Positions 6,456-13,908 are shown, counted from the first letter of the stretch. The stretch is 20,253 nt of DNA from CALFCX01 sp964603025 (GCA_964603025.1 CAZRTO010000022.1:1-20253); one strand, 5' to 3'. Numbers and translations are program-made. The notes: generated by a model from the sequence alone, not told the origin.

Positions 6456-8534
6456 TTAAAACACCTCTCTTTTGAACCCTTCCGGGGTGGGGGATTGCGA
6501 CGCGCCTTCATCCTCGGAATTTTCCCCGTCATCGAACTGGAACATCCGCGCTCCGTGAACGCTGCATTCCCTTCTGGGTGCTTTGTCCGCCCAGAAAGCG
6601 CCCCATTTTATCCTTCCGGACGGGCAGCGGCCGCTCCTGAGCTGTCCGGAATCAACGCAGATCTGAACGGATACGGTGTTGTCCGGCTGCGGCAGTTCCT
6701 GTTCGGGGATGCCGGCAAGCGTCTTGCCCATGAAGTCTTTCCATATCCTCGGACAAACCCCGACCTCAGCCACACCCTTCATCGACGCGTTGTTGTCATT
6801 GCCGACCCAGACGCCGGCGGTGATCTGCGGCACAAAACCGATGAACCACGCGTCTTTGAAATTGTCCGAGGTGCCGGTCTTTGCAGCCGCGCTTCTTCCT
6901 ATATTCGCCCTGACCCCGGTACCCGAAGCTATTACGCCTTTCATCATCAACACCGTCATAGCGGCAGTATCCCTGTCCATAACTCTGGTCGTTGAGGGTT
7001 TGTTCTCTTCGAGTATCTTGCCGTTCTTGTTCGTGACCTTTAGTATCGACAGTGTTTCAGCTTTTTCACCGCCGGTGGCCAGTACGCCGAAAGCCGATGT
7101 CATCTCGAGCAGTGAGACATCCGAAGTGCCCAGGGCAAGGGAAAGGGTGGGGCTCAAGTCCGAAACTATTCCCATGCGCCTGGCCATATTGATAGCATCC
7201 TGTATGCCGACCTTTTGCAGCAGCTTGATCGCCGGGATGTTCAGCGAATGTTCCAGCGCGTACTGAAGGGTCACTTTGCCGCGGAACTTCCTGTCAAAAT
7301 TCCTGGGTCTCCATTTGCCGTCCGGCTGGTCGGCGGTGGGAAAGACGTCAAAGGTCACGGGCTCGTCCTTGATGATGTCCCCCGGGGACATCCGTTTCTC
7401 CATGGCAGCCGCGTAAATGAAGGGCTTGAAAGAAGATCCCGGGGAGCGCTTTGCCTGGACGGCGCGGTTGAACTCGCTCCCGTCAAAATCCGCGCCTCCG
7501 ACCATGGCCAGCACCTGTCCGCTCACGGGGTCGATCGCAACGAGCGCGGCCTGGGAAAAATTATATTTTTTGCCTTCTTCGGCCACGAACTTGGAGATGG
7601 ACTCCTCGGCATTCTTCTGCACGGGCATGAGCAGCGTGGTGTAGACCCTTAGCCCGCCTTTGTAGACAATGTCCCGTCCGTATTTCTGCACGAGCTGGTT
7701 GATTATGAAATTCGTGAAGTACGGGGCGTTGAACTTGTACTTGTTTATCTTTTCCATGGTTATGGTCAGTTTTTCCGATTTGGCCGTCTCAGCCTGTTTT
7801 TTGTTTATCATCCCGAGGCGCAACATCTTGTCGACGACCGAATCCCTGCGCGCGGCTGCCAGCGCGAAGTTCTTGTACGGAGAATATATCTCCGGAGCCC
7901 CGAGCAGGCCCGCCATCATAGCGGATTCGGAAAGCGTCAGGTCGCTGGCGTGCTTGCCGAAGTACATCTGGGCGGCAGCATCCGCGCCGTAGGTGTTGTG
8001 CCCCCAGTAGACCTGGTTCAGGTACATTTCGAGTATTTCTTCTTTTGTATAGCGTCTTTCGAGCTCCAGCGCGTAGTACATCTCGTTTATTTTGCGTCTA
8101 ACGGTCCTTTCGGTGGACAAAAAAAGCGTTCTGGCGAGCTGCTGGCTGATGGTGCTGCCTCCCTGTACGACCCTGCCCCTGGACAGGTTGGCAAGAGCGG
8201 CCCTGGCGATGGACTTGATGGATATGCCTCTGTGGGTGAAGAAATCGTTGTCTTCGGAAGCAATGACCGCTTTGATCAGGTAAGGGGATATCTGTGAGGA
8301 AGGGACAGTTATCCTTTTTTCTCCGGCGTGGATCGTGCCGAGCACTATCCCGTCCGCGGAATATATGATCGTGGATTCCGACAGCGGGGAGGAAGCTCTC
8401 TCGAGTATATCTGAGCTTTCAAGCATCTGCGCCATGAACCCGGCCGCTGAGAACAGCATTATCAGGATGAACACGGCCGAGACTATGAACCAGCTCCAGC
8501 CCGACCCCTGGTTTTTTTGCTTTTTTCTGGCCAT
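6456..8534 (-). CDS. Penicillin-binding protein 1A (bifunctional transglycosylase/transpeptidase)
   Basis: Class A PBP that polymerises lipid II and cross-links peptidoglycan. The 692-residue protein has one N-terminal membrane anchor (about 14-36) and a GT51 domain (about 60-230) with the catalytic Glu94 in 'ASEDNDFFTHRG', 'GGSTISQQLARTLFL' (125-139) and 'RKINEMYYALELER'. The transpeptidase domain follows, with SxxK at Ser367-Lys370 (SPGSSFKP), SLN (430-432) and KTGT (552-555). The tail has cysteines ('VQICVDSGQLRSGRCP', 'RRECSVHG') as in many PBP1 C-termini, and ends in an acidic, low-complexity stretch. There is no OB-fold insert between the domains like that of E. coli PBP1A, so it is shorter. 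The gene starts about 8 bases after a consensus extended -10 and has no Shine-Dalgarno, so a leaderless mRNA is likely. Confidence 0.97.
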   Translation of the reverse strand: MARKKQKNQGSGWSWFIVSAVFILIMLFSAAGFMAQMLESSDILERASSPLSESTIIYSADGIVLGTIHAGEKRITVPSSQISPYLIKAVIASEDNDFFTHRGISIKSIARAALANLSRGRVVQGGSTISQQLARTLFLSTERTVRRKINEMYYALELERRYTKEEILEMYLNQVYWGHNTYGADAAAQMYFGKHASDLTLSESAMMAGLLGAPEIYSPYKNFALAAARRDSVVDKMLRLGMINKKQAETAKSEKLTITMEKINKYKFNAPYFTNFIINQLVQKYGRDIVYKGGLRVYTTLLMPVQKNAEESISKFVAEEGKKYNFSQAALVAIDPVSGQVLAMVGGADFDGSEFNRAVQAKRSPGSSFKPFIYAAAMEKRMSPGDIIKDEPVTFDVFPTADQPDGKWRPRNFDRKFRGKVTLQYALEHSLNIPAIKLLQKVGIQDAINMARRMGIVSDLSPTLSLALGTSDVSLLEMTSAFGVLATGGEKAETLSILKVTNKNGKILEENKPSTTRVMDRDTAAMTVLMMKGVIASGTGVRANIGRSAAAKTGTSDNFKDAWFIGFVPQITAGVWVGNDNNASMKGVAEVGVCPRIWKDFMGKTLAGIPEQELPQPDNTVSVQICVDSGQLRSGRCPSGRIKWGAFWADKAPRRECSVHGARMFQFDDGENSEDEGASQSPTPEGFKREVF

Positions 8535-8542
8535 TAAACAAA

Positions 8543-8551
8543 ATTATAACA
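8543..8551 (-). promoter_or_regulatory. Extended -10 promoter of pbp1A (leaderless)
   Basis: Read on the minus strand this is TGTTATAAT, a perfect TGnTATAAT. Only 8 bases lie between it and the pbp1A ATG at 8534, so the predicted transcript begins at or within a base or two of the start codon. No Shine-Dalgarno is present in that space (tttgttta). Confidence 0.55.
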
Positions 8552-8570
8552 CGACCCCCGCCAAATTCTA

Positions 8571-8579
8571 TGCTACAAT
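8571..8579 (+). promoter_or_regulatory. Extended -10 promoter of aroQ (leaderless)
   Basis: TGCTACAAT (8571-8579) fits the extended -10 pattern TGnTAnAAT. Seven bases separate it from the aroQ ATG at 8587, which places the transcription start on or beside the A of the ATG. No Shine-Dalgarno is present. It is divergent to, and only about 19 bases from, the pbp1A promoter. Confidence 0.5.
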
Positions 8580-8586
8580 CTCTACT

Positions 8587-9018
8587 ATGAAAAAGATATT
8601 GGTCATACACGGGCCCAATCTCAATCTTCTCGGCGACAGGGAAAAAGCGGTCTACGGGGAGACCACTCTTGAGGAGATAAACAGCCAGATGAGGTCTCTT
8701 GCCGCCGAGCTCGGTGCGGAAGCGGACTTTTTCCAGAGCAATGTTGAAGGGGAGATCGTCAGCGCCATTCAAAAAGCAAAGGGTGTTTACGGCGCCCTCA
8801 TAATCAATCCCGGAGGCTATACTCATTACAGCGTCGCTATCCGGGACGCCATAAGCGCCGTTGCGATACCCGCTGTTGAGGTTCACCTTTCTAATATCCA
8901 CGCCAGGGAGGAGTTCAGGCAAAAGTCCGTCATAGCGCCAGTTGCCAAGGGACAGATCATGGGATTCGGTAAGCTGAGCTATCTTCTTGCCGTGCGCGCC
9001 GCTCTTTCTCTTTTTTGA
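8587..9018 (+). CDS. aroQ: Type II 3-dehydroquinate dehydratase
   Basis: Third step of the shikimate pathway: removes water from 3-dehydroquinate. The 143-residue length is normal for the dodecameric type II enzyme. Motifs: GPNLNLLGDRE (9-19), the catalytic Tyr23 in 'AVYGETTLEEI', 'FFQSNVEGEIV' (48-57), 'IINPGGYTHYSVAIRDAI' (72-89) and catalytic His100 in 'VEVHLSNIHAREEFR'. The loop reads NPGGYTHYS where NPxAYTHTS is commoner, and SNVEG where SNHEG or SNSEG is usual; both are mild changes. The frame continues upstream to 8335 inside pbp1A antisense, but 'MKKILVIHGPN' at 8587 is the typical N-terminus. It opens the rightward gene cluster; trpE further along serves the same aromatic pathway. 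Confidence 0.97.
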   Translation: MKKILVIHGPNLNLLGDREKAVYGETTLEEINSQMRSLAAELGAEADFFQSNVEGEIVSAIQKAKGVYGALIINPGGYTHYSVAIRDAISAVAIPAVEVHLSNIHAREEFRQKSVIAPVAKGQIMGFGKLSYLLAVRAALSLF

Positions 9019-9020
9019 CG

Positions 9021-9728
9021 ATGAACAACAAACAAGTGATCTGCCGGCTCCGCAGGGCCGCGGCTATCGCTCTGAAAGTCGCTGAAGAGGCGGTAGAGCA
9101 TATCCGGCCCGGACTGAGAGAGCGCGATGTGGCATCATTTATCCGGCGCAGGATGAAACACTACGGAGCCGAAGGTTTATCTTTCAAGACCATAGTCGCT
9201 GCCGGCAGGAGATCGTCAATGCCGCACGGCTATGCCACCCTAAACAGGATACGCAGAAAAGATGTCGTTATGATCGACTGCGGCGCGAAGTATAAAGGGG
9301 TGTGCTCAGATATAACAAGGATGGCCTTTGTGGATAACGCAGGAGCTGGTTTAAAACCCGCCCGTACAACCGATCGGCGGATATCCAGGATCTACAATAT
9401 CGTAATTTCCGCGCAGAAAAAAGCTATCCGCCTGGTGCGCGCAGGTGTTCCTGTAGGACGTATCGATATGGCGGTCAGGAGGGTGTTTAAGGAGCACGGG
9501 CTTGAAAAATACTTTCCGCATTCTACCGGTCACGGCATATGCCGTTTTGTCCATGAAGAGCCCAGAATATCCCACAAAAAGAGTGATATATTGGAGTCGG
9601 GAATGGTCATTACCATAGAGCCCGGGCTTTATTTCCCAAAACAAAAAATACCGTTCGGCATAAGGATCGAGGACATGATATTGGTGAAAAACGGCGGATA
9701 TGAGATTTTGACGACAGCGACGAAATAA
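9021..9728 (+). CDS. M24 family metallopeptidase (aminopeptidase P/MAP-like, catalytic domain only)
   Basis: Predicted cytosolic two-metal peptidase of the pita-bread fold, 235 residues, without the N-terminal creatinase-type domain of PepP/PepQ. All metal ligands can be placed: Asp86 (VMIDCGAKY), Asp97 (CSDITR), His171 (STGHGI), Glu200 (TIEPGLY) and Glu217 (IRIEDM); His69 (MPHG) matches the substrate histidine. Residues about 107-118 (AGAGLKPARTTD) are extra relative to the family and come from an in-frame palindromic repeat. The start could also be TTG at 9015 (TTGA overlap with aroQ); ATG 9021 is preferred, and neither has a Shine-Dalgarno. Whether it is a methionine or Xaa-Pro aminopeptidase cannot be told; next to aroQ, as here, a Xaa-Pro dipeptidase-like gene is common. 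Confidence 0.9.
   Translation: MNNKQVICRLRRAAAIALKVAEEAVEHIRPGLRERDVASFIRRRMKHYGAEGLSFKTIVAAGRRSSMPHGYATLNRIRRKDVVMIDCGAKYKGVCSDITRMAFVDNAGAGLKPARTTDRRISRIYNIVISAQKKAIRLVRAGVPVGRIDMAVRRVFKEHGLEKYFPHSTGHGICRFVHEEPRISHKKSDILESGMVITIEPGLYFPKQKIPFGIRIEDMILVKNGGYEILTTATK
9339..9367. repeat. Palindromic repeat copy inserted in frame in the M24 peptidase gene
   Basis: The segment ends in AAACCCGCCCGTAC (9354-9367), identical over 14 bases to 9752-9765 in the gap downstream. Its left arm (GAGCTGGTTT) is a decayed form of the GGGCGGGTTT arm of the other copy. It encodes GAGLKPART, a peptide that this kind of repeat typically gives when translated. Confidence 0.7.
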
Positions 9729-9735
9729 GGATGAT

Positions 9736-9769
9736 GTAGGGGGCGGGTTTTAAACCCGCCCGTACGGGG
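9736..9769. repeat. Intergenic palindromic repeat copy
   Basis: GGGCGGGTTT (9741-9750) and AAACCCGCCC (9752-9761) form a perfect 10-bp inverted repeat around a single T, with GTA and GTAC flanking. It lies between the M24 peptidase and ispD. The following bases GGGGAGAATAGAG supply the ispD ribosome binding site. It shares 14 bases with the copy inside the upstream gene in the same orientation. Confidence 0.8.
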
Positions 9770-9778
9770 AGAATAGAG

Positions 9779-10465
9779 ATGAAAGTATCGGCAATAATAG
9801 CAGGCGGCGGCAGCGGCAAACGCATGCTCTCACAGGAGAACAAGCTCTTTATCAAGATAGGCGGGATGCCCGTCCTTGCCATGACGCTTTCGGTCTTTGA
9901 AGCCACCGAGATCATCGATGAGATCATACTGGTAGTGCCTTCCGATGAGATCGACAGGGCCCGGGACCTTGTGGATGGGCATTCCTTCCGTAAAGTGGCA
10001 AAAATAGTTGCAGGCGGCGCTACGAGACAGGGATCGGTGTCGAACGGGCTTGATGCTATGTCGCGCGACGCGGATATCGCCGTGATCCACGACGGGGCCA
10101 GGCCGTTCGTTACCAGGGAGATCATAGTGCGCGCAGTGAACGAAATAAAATCGGGACACGCGGTGGTCGTCGGCATGCCGGTAAAGGACACGGTAAAGAC
10201 CATTGATGACGGCGGTTTTGTCACAAAGACACTCGATCGCCAGTACCTTTGGAATGCCCAGACACCGCAGGTATTTAAGGCGTCCGAGATCAGGCAGGCG
10301 CATGCGCGGGCCGGTAAGATAGGCCTGGAAGCCACGGATGATTCAAAGCTGGTAGAGAGGCTGGGAGGGACCGTAAGGATGATACAGGGATCTTACGAGA
10401 ACATAAAGATAACCACTCCCGAAGACATAAGGACAGCGGAGGCGATACTGCTATCAAAGAAATAA
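9779..10465 (+). CDS. ispD: 2-C-methyl-D-erythritol 4-phosphate cytidylyltransferase
   Basis: Third step of the MEP isoprenoid pathway: joins MEP to CTP to give CDP-ME. The 228-residue protein shows the nucleotidyltransferase start 'AIIAGGGSGKRM' (5-16) with Lys14 and Arg15, a lysine at 22 (NKLFIKIGG), 'GATRQGSVSNGL' (80-91), the metal-site 'HDGARPF' (104-110), 'VKDTVK' (135-140), 'QTPQVF' (161-166), 'ATDDS' (185-189) and 'NIKITTPED' (208-216), all in the IspD order. The Gly-rich loop is slightly atypical (GGGSGKRM rather than AAGxGxRM). No ispF follows, although the two are often adjacent. GGGGAG lies about 10 bases before the ATG. The end overlaps the likely start of the next gene. CDP-ribitol synthases (TarI/BcsI) are close relatives, but the length and motifs favour IspD. 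Confidence 0.92.
   Translation: MKVSAIIAGGGSGKRMLSQENKLFIKIGGMPVLAMTLSVFEATEIIDEIILVVPSDEIDRARDLVDGHSFRKVAKIVAGGATRQGSVSNGLDAMSRDADIAVIHDGARPFVTREIIVRAVNEIKSGHAVVVGMPVKDTVKTIDDGGFVTKTLDRQYLWNAQTPQVFKASEIRQAHARAGKIGLEATDDSKLVERLGGTVRMIQGSYENIKITTPEDIRTAEAILLSKK
10438..10442 (+). promoter_or_regulatory. Shine-Dalgarno GGAGG pointing to a non-standard start at 10453
   Basis: GGAGG inside the ispD coding end. Counted from here, the only in-frame candidate at normal spacing for the first TSUP gene is ATC at 10453; the GTG at 10489 is 46 bases away and has no close Shine-Dalgarno of its own. Confidence 0.4.
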
Positions 10466-10794
10466 CCATAGGGCTCTTTGCCGGTCTTGTGAGCGGCCTG
10501 GTGGGGCTGGGCGGAGGCATCGTGCTGGTCCCGGCAATGGTCCTGCTTCTTGGTATGAGCCAGCACAGGGCACAGGGGACGTCCCTTGCCGTCATAATAC
10601 CTACGGCGATCGCTGGCACGGTCGTCTACGGATCGAGCGGGCACATCGATATGAACATCGCAGTCTGGGTGGCGCTGGGCGGCGCGGCCGGAGCTTATAT
10701 GGGAAGCTTTGCCGCCGGCAGGCTTTCCGAGAAGGCGCTTAAGACCGTATATGCTTCTTTCCTGCTGCTTGTCGGGATCAGGATGTTCTTTTAA
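10453..10794 (+). CDS. Half-size TauE/SafE (TSUP) family membrane protein, first of a pair
   Basis: Predicted integral membrane protein of 113 residues, about half of an ordinary TauE/SafE transporter (around 250 residues in two homologous halves). It shows the family loop 'GLVGLGGGIVLVP' followed by 'LLLGMSQHRAQGTSLAVIIPTA' and about four hydrophobic helices. Substrate is unknown; relatives export sulfite, sulfoacetate or other anions. The first standard start codon is GTG at 10489, which would remove half of helix 1. Upstream, the frame stays hydrophobic (ITIGLFAGL) back to an ATC at 10453, which has a good GGAGG (10438-10442) at a 10-base spacing; no ATG, GTG, TTG or CTG exists between the in-frame stop at 10339 and 10489. 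The ATC start is therefore proposed, with the GTG as fallback. The next gene is the matching half. Confidence 0.75.
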   Translation: MKEITIGLFAGLVSGLVGLGGGIVLVPAMVLLLGMSQHRAQGTSLAVIIPTAIAGTVVYGSSGHIDMNIAVWVALGGAAGAYMGSFAAGRLSEKALKTVYASFLLLVGIRMFF

Positions 10795-10812
10795 GAGGGG
10801 CGGAAAAAGTCT

Positions 10813-11193
10813 ATGACCGTACAGTTGTTAGGTTCGATGCTGCTCACCGGTTTCGGAGCGGGGCTGCTCAGCGGACTCATGGGGGTCGGCGGCGGGACCA
10901 TAACCATTCCGGCGCTTGTTCTTCTGCTTGGCATATCCCAGCATGCCGCCCAGGGGATCTCTCTGGCGATAATAATCCCGACTGCGATGATGGGGGCTTA
11001 CGGCTATTTCATTCGCGGCTACGTGGACACGCGCAGAACTGTTCTTCTTGCCGCCGGGGCAGTCGCGGGCGCTCTCGCGGGTTCTTACGCGGCTTGCGGC
11101 ATTTCTCCGGGCGGTCTTAAGCGAGTATTCGGGGCATTTGTTATAATTATCGCAATACGGGTGTTCTTGGATGTATTACCCAAAAAAAAGTGA
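10813..11193 (+). CDS. Half-size TauE/SafE (TSUP) family membrane protein, second of a pair
   Basis: A 126-residue membrane protein with 'GLMGVGGGTITIP' and 'LLLGISQHAAQGISLAIIIPTA', about four hydrophobic helices and a basic end (LPKKK). Compared by eye with its upstream neighbour, roughly two thirds of the first 46 aligned residues are identical; later helices are less alike. The two genes therefore look like the separated halves of a TSUP transporter, or a recent tandem copy, and probably work as a hetero-oligomer. ATG at 10813 is preceded by AGAGGGGCGG about 10-15 bases upstream. The 3' end overlaps trpE by 23 bases. No sulfur or organic-acid genes are near enough to hint at the substrate. 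Confidence 0.88.
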   Translation: MTVQLLGSMLLTGFGAGLLSGLMGVGGGTITIPALVLLLGISQHAAQGISLAIIIPTAMMGAYGYFIRGYVDTRRTVLLAAGAVAGALAGSYAACGISPGGLKRVFGAFVIIIAIRVFLDVLPKKK

Positions 11194-12619
11194 TTTTATA
11201 AAGCTCGCGCGGCAGGGGAGCCTTATCCCTGTTTACAGAGAGATACTGGCCGACACCGAAACCCCTGTTTCGGCCTTTTCTAAGATCGCCGGAAAATACT
11301 CCTTTTTGCTTGAAAGTGTCGAGGGAGGTGAGAACGTCGGCAGATATTCCTTTCTCGGATGTGATCCGTACCGTGTGGTGCTGTCCAAAGGCGGCGATGT
11401 GTTCGTTGACGGAAAAAGGGCCGGCTGCGATCCCCTCAAGGTCATCAAGGAGCTCCTTTCGGAATATATCCCGGTGAAGACCGAAGGTCTGCCCAGGTTC
11501 CACGGAGGCGCGGTCGGTTACCTGGGTTACGACATAGTGCGGCACATAGAGGAGATTCCCGACGCTAATCCGGACGATCTAAAGGTGCCGGACTGCCAGC
11601 TCATGCTTTCAGATACCCTGCTCGTGTTCGACCATGTGAAGCACAAGATCATGATAGTCTCCAACGCGCGAGTTGAAGCCAGTCCTTCCAGGGCCTATGA
11701 TGAAGCGTTGAAAAAGATCGATGCCATTGCTAAAAGGTTAAAAGCGCCCGCGAAACTCAAGCCCATGGACCTCTCCGCCCGGGGCGGACGCGGCGCAAAA
11801 GCGCTGCCGAACATGACCAAGAAGCAGTACGAATCGGCGGTAGAAAGAGCTAAAGAGTACATAAGCAGCGGGGATATAATCCAGGTGGTGCTGTCCCAGA
11901 GGTTCAAGGCGCCTCTTAAGGCTTCGGCTTTTGACGTGTACAGGGCCCTGCGCGCGATAAACCCTTCTCCTTACATGTACTACTTTTCTTTCGGCGATCT
12001 AAAGATCGTGGGGACTTCGCCGGAAACAATGGTGCGCCTGGAGGACGGCAGGGCGTTCATCCGCCCTATAGCGGGAACGCGCCCAAGGGGGAGCGACGCC
12101 GAAGATGACAGGAAGATGGAGGAAGAGCTTCTGGCCGATGAAAAAGAAAAGGCCGAACACATCATGCTGGTGGATCTGGCCAGGAACGATCTGGGCCGGG
12201 TGTGCAGGAGCGGCTCCGTCAGGGTTGAGAGGCTGATGTCCGTTGAAAAATATTCGCACGTCATGCACATTGTTTCCGACGTCAACGGAGAGCTCGAAAA
12301 AGACAAAGACGCTTTTGACCTTTTTAGGGCCAGTTTTCCCGCGGGAACGGTCTCCGGGGCGCCCAAGATACGCGCGATGCAGATAATCGACGAGCTCGAG
12401 ACCGTGCGCAGGGGGCCTTATGCCGGCGCGGTCGGGTATTTTGACTTTGCAGGGAACATGGATACCTGCATCGCGATAAGAACGGTATTCATCAAAGGCA
12501 AACAGGCCTATGTGCAGGCCGGCGCCGGGATCGTGGCTGATTCGGTCCCGCAGAAAGAATATCAGGAGAGCGTGAACAAGGCCAAGGCCATGCTCAAAGC
12601 TCTGGAAACGGCCGCGTGA
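11171..12619 (+). CDS. trpE: Anthranilate synthase component I
   Basis: Turns chorismate and ammonia or glutamine into anthranilate, the first committed step to tryptophan. The 482-residue protein has the N-terminal feedback motif LLES (46-49) in 'FLLESVEGGENVGRYSFLG', which binds tryptophan, then 'NPSPYMYYFSF' (264-274), 'GTSPETMVRLE' (281-291), 'PIAGTRPRG' (299-307), 'EHIMLVDLARNDLGRV' (329-344) and 'FPAGTVSGAPKIRAM' (389-403). The Ala in PIAGT (not PIKGT) separates TrpE from PabB. No trpG or other trp genes follow; rodA does, so the partner subunit must be elsewhere. The start at 11171 lies inside the preceding TSUP gene, and 'DFIKLARQGSLIPVYREI' is the usual TrpE beginning, which supports this start. 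No attenuator or leader peptide is seen. Confidence 0.97.
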   Translation: MYYPKKSDFIKLARQGSLIPVYREILADTETPVSAFSKIAGKYSFLLESVEGGENVGRYSFLGCDPYRVVLSKGGDVFVDGKRAGCDPLKVIKELLSEYIPVKTEGLPRFHGGAVGYLGYDIVRHIEEIPDANPDDLKVPDCQLMLSDTLLVFDHVKHKIMIVSNARVEASPSRAYDEALKKIDAIAKRLKAPAKLKPMDLSARGGRGAKALPNMTKKQYESAVERAKEYISSGDIIQVVLSQRFKAPLKASAFDVYRALRAINPSPYMYYFSFGDLKIVGTSPETMVRLEDGRAFIRPIAGTRPRGSDAEDDRKMEEELLADEKEKAEHIMLVDLARNDLGRVCRSGSVRVERLMSVEKYSHVMHIVSDVNGELEKDKDAFDLFRASFPAGTVSGAPKIRAMQIIDELETVRRGPYAGAVGYFDFAGNMDTCIAIRTVFIKGKQAYVQAGAGIVADSVPQKEYQESVNKAKAMLKALETAA

Positions 12620-13809
12620 TGATAAACTTCCGTTTGCTCAGGAATTCGGACGCCACGCTTTGGGTATGCGCCGGGGTCCTGATACTTATAGGTTTTCTCT
12701 CTATATACTCTTCGACATTCGCCATGTTGTCCAGAAAGGCAGCTATAGCTGCCGAATCCGGGGTCGATCCTCTTTTGTTCGTGAAACGCCATTTTGTTTC
12801 TTTTCTCATGGGTGCCGCCGGACTGAGCTTCTTTTGTTATATAGACTACAACAATCTGAAAAAAGCCGCGGTCCCTCTGTACGCCGTCATGATCGTTATG
12901 CTCCTTGCCGTGCTGCGCATGGGTTTTGAGTCTTACGGGGCCCAGAGATGGCTTGGGATAGGTCCTTTTTCATTTCAGCCCTCTGAGATCTCAAAGCTTA
13001 TACTGATAATCGCGCTTGCCAAATATTTTGCCGACAAAAAGGGAATAAAGCACATAACGGAGCTGGTCCCCGCGGCGGTCATAATGGGCCTGCCGTTCCT
13101 TCTGATATTCAAGCAGCCTGATCTCGGAACAGCTCTGGTCTTTATCGCAATAACAGCCGGCATGGTGATCTGGGTCCAGGATAATGCAATGATACTCCTG
13201 CTTATGGTTTCTCCCGTTGTGAGCGCTTTTTTAAGCTTTCATCTAAGGCCGTGGCTTGTTTTTCTGGTGGCCGTGGCAGCGCTGCTTGCGTGGGGAAAAG
13301 CCCGGGTGCAGGAATGGATAGCCGTGCTAGGAGCCAATATCGCCACCGTGGCCGCGGTCCCGTTCATCTGGGGGATGCTCAGGGACTACCAAAAACAGAG
13401 GCTTGTCACGTTCCTGGACCCGTCAGCCGATCCCTTCGGCGCCGGTTATCATACGATACAATCGCTCATAGCGATAGGTTCGGGCGGGCTTTTCGGGCGG
13501 GGGTTCCTCATGGGCACGCAGACACAGCTGCAGTTCATACCGCAGCAGTGGACGGATTTTATTTTCTCGGCTATAGGCGAGGAGTTCGGTTTTTTCGGGG
13601 CGATGGCGGTAGTGGTCCTGTTCGCGGTGCTCATCTGGAGGGCGATACACATCGCCATGGATGCCGGTGATTTTTACGGCAGCATTCTGGCGGTGGGAGT
13701 GGCTTTTATGATGCTGTTCCACTTCGGCGTGAACGTTGCGATGACGCTCGGGATCGCTCCGGTGGTCGGGATCCCTCTGCCGTTCATCAGTTTCGGCGGC
13801 ACATCGCTN
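12619..13809 (+). CDS. rodA: Rod shape-determining protein RodA (SEDS glycosyltransferase), 3' cut by assembly gap
   Basis: SEDS-family peptidoglycan polymerase acting with a class B PBP in cell elongation. About 397 codons are visible before the N run. RodA traits are 'GAQRWLGIGPFSFQPSEISK' (107-126), 'KQPDLGTALVF' (165-175), 'DYQKQRLVTFLDPSADPFGAGYHTIQS' (256-282), 'GSGGLFGRGF' (287-296), the catalytic Asp313 in 'QQWTDFIFSAIGEEFGFFG', and 'GIPLPFISFGGTS' near the end, where RodA or FtsW proteins have one further helix. Around ten membrane segments are present. Start is ATG (TGATG overlap with the trpE stop); a GTG three bases earlier is an alternative. An open frame that seems to continue to 14010 is an artefact of reading through the Ns. 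The 'QKQRLVTFLDP' signature favours RodA over FtsW. Confidence 0.94.
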
Positions 13810-13908
13810 NNNNNNNNNNNNNNNNNNNNNNNNNNNNNNNNNNNNNNNNNNNNNNNNNNNNNNNNNNNNNNNNNNNNNNNNNNNNNNNNNNNNNNNNNNN
13901 NNNNNNNN
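13809..13908. other. Assembly gap, 100 N
   Basis: Exactly 100 N, the usual placeholder for a scaffold join of unknown length. The real distance is not known. It removes the last part of rodA and the 5' part of the following gene, and may hide whole genes. Confidence 0.98.

Noticed and set aside
9736..9769. Intergenic palindrome as an intrinsic terminator for the M24 peptidase
   Set aside because: The stem is GC-rich but has no T-run after it on either strand, and the same sequence occurs inside a gene, so a mobile or repeat element explains it better.
9610..10335. Minus-strand open frame of 241 codons opposite ispD
   Set aside because: It reads through the intergenic palindromic repeat (giving RAGLKPAP) and the antisense of ispD; the sequence is low-complexity Ser/Ile/Thr with no domain.
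11171..11193. Possible trp leader peptide or attenuator before trpE
   Set aside because: trpE begins inside the preceding TSUP gene; there is no Trp-rich short frame and no terminator/antiterminator pair upstream.
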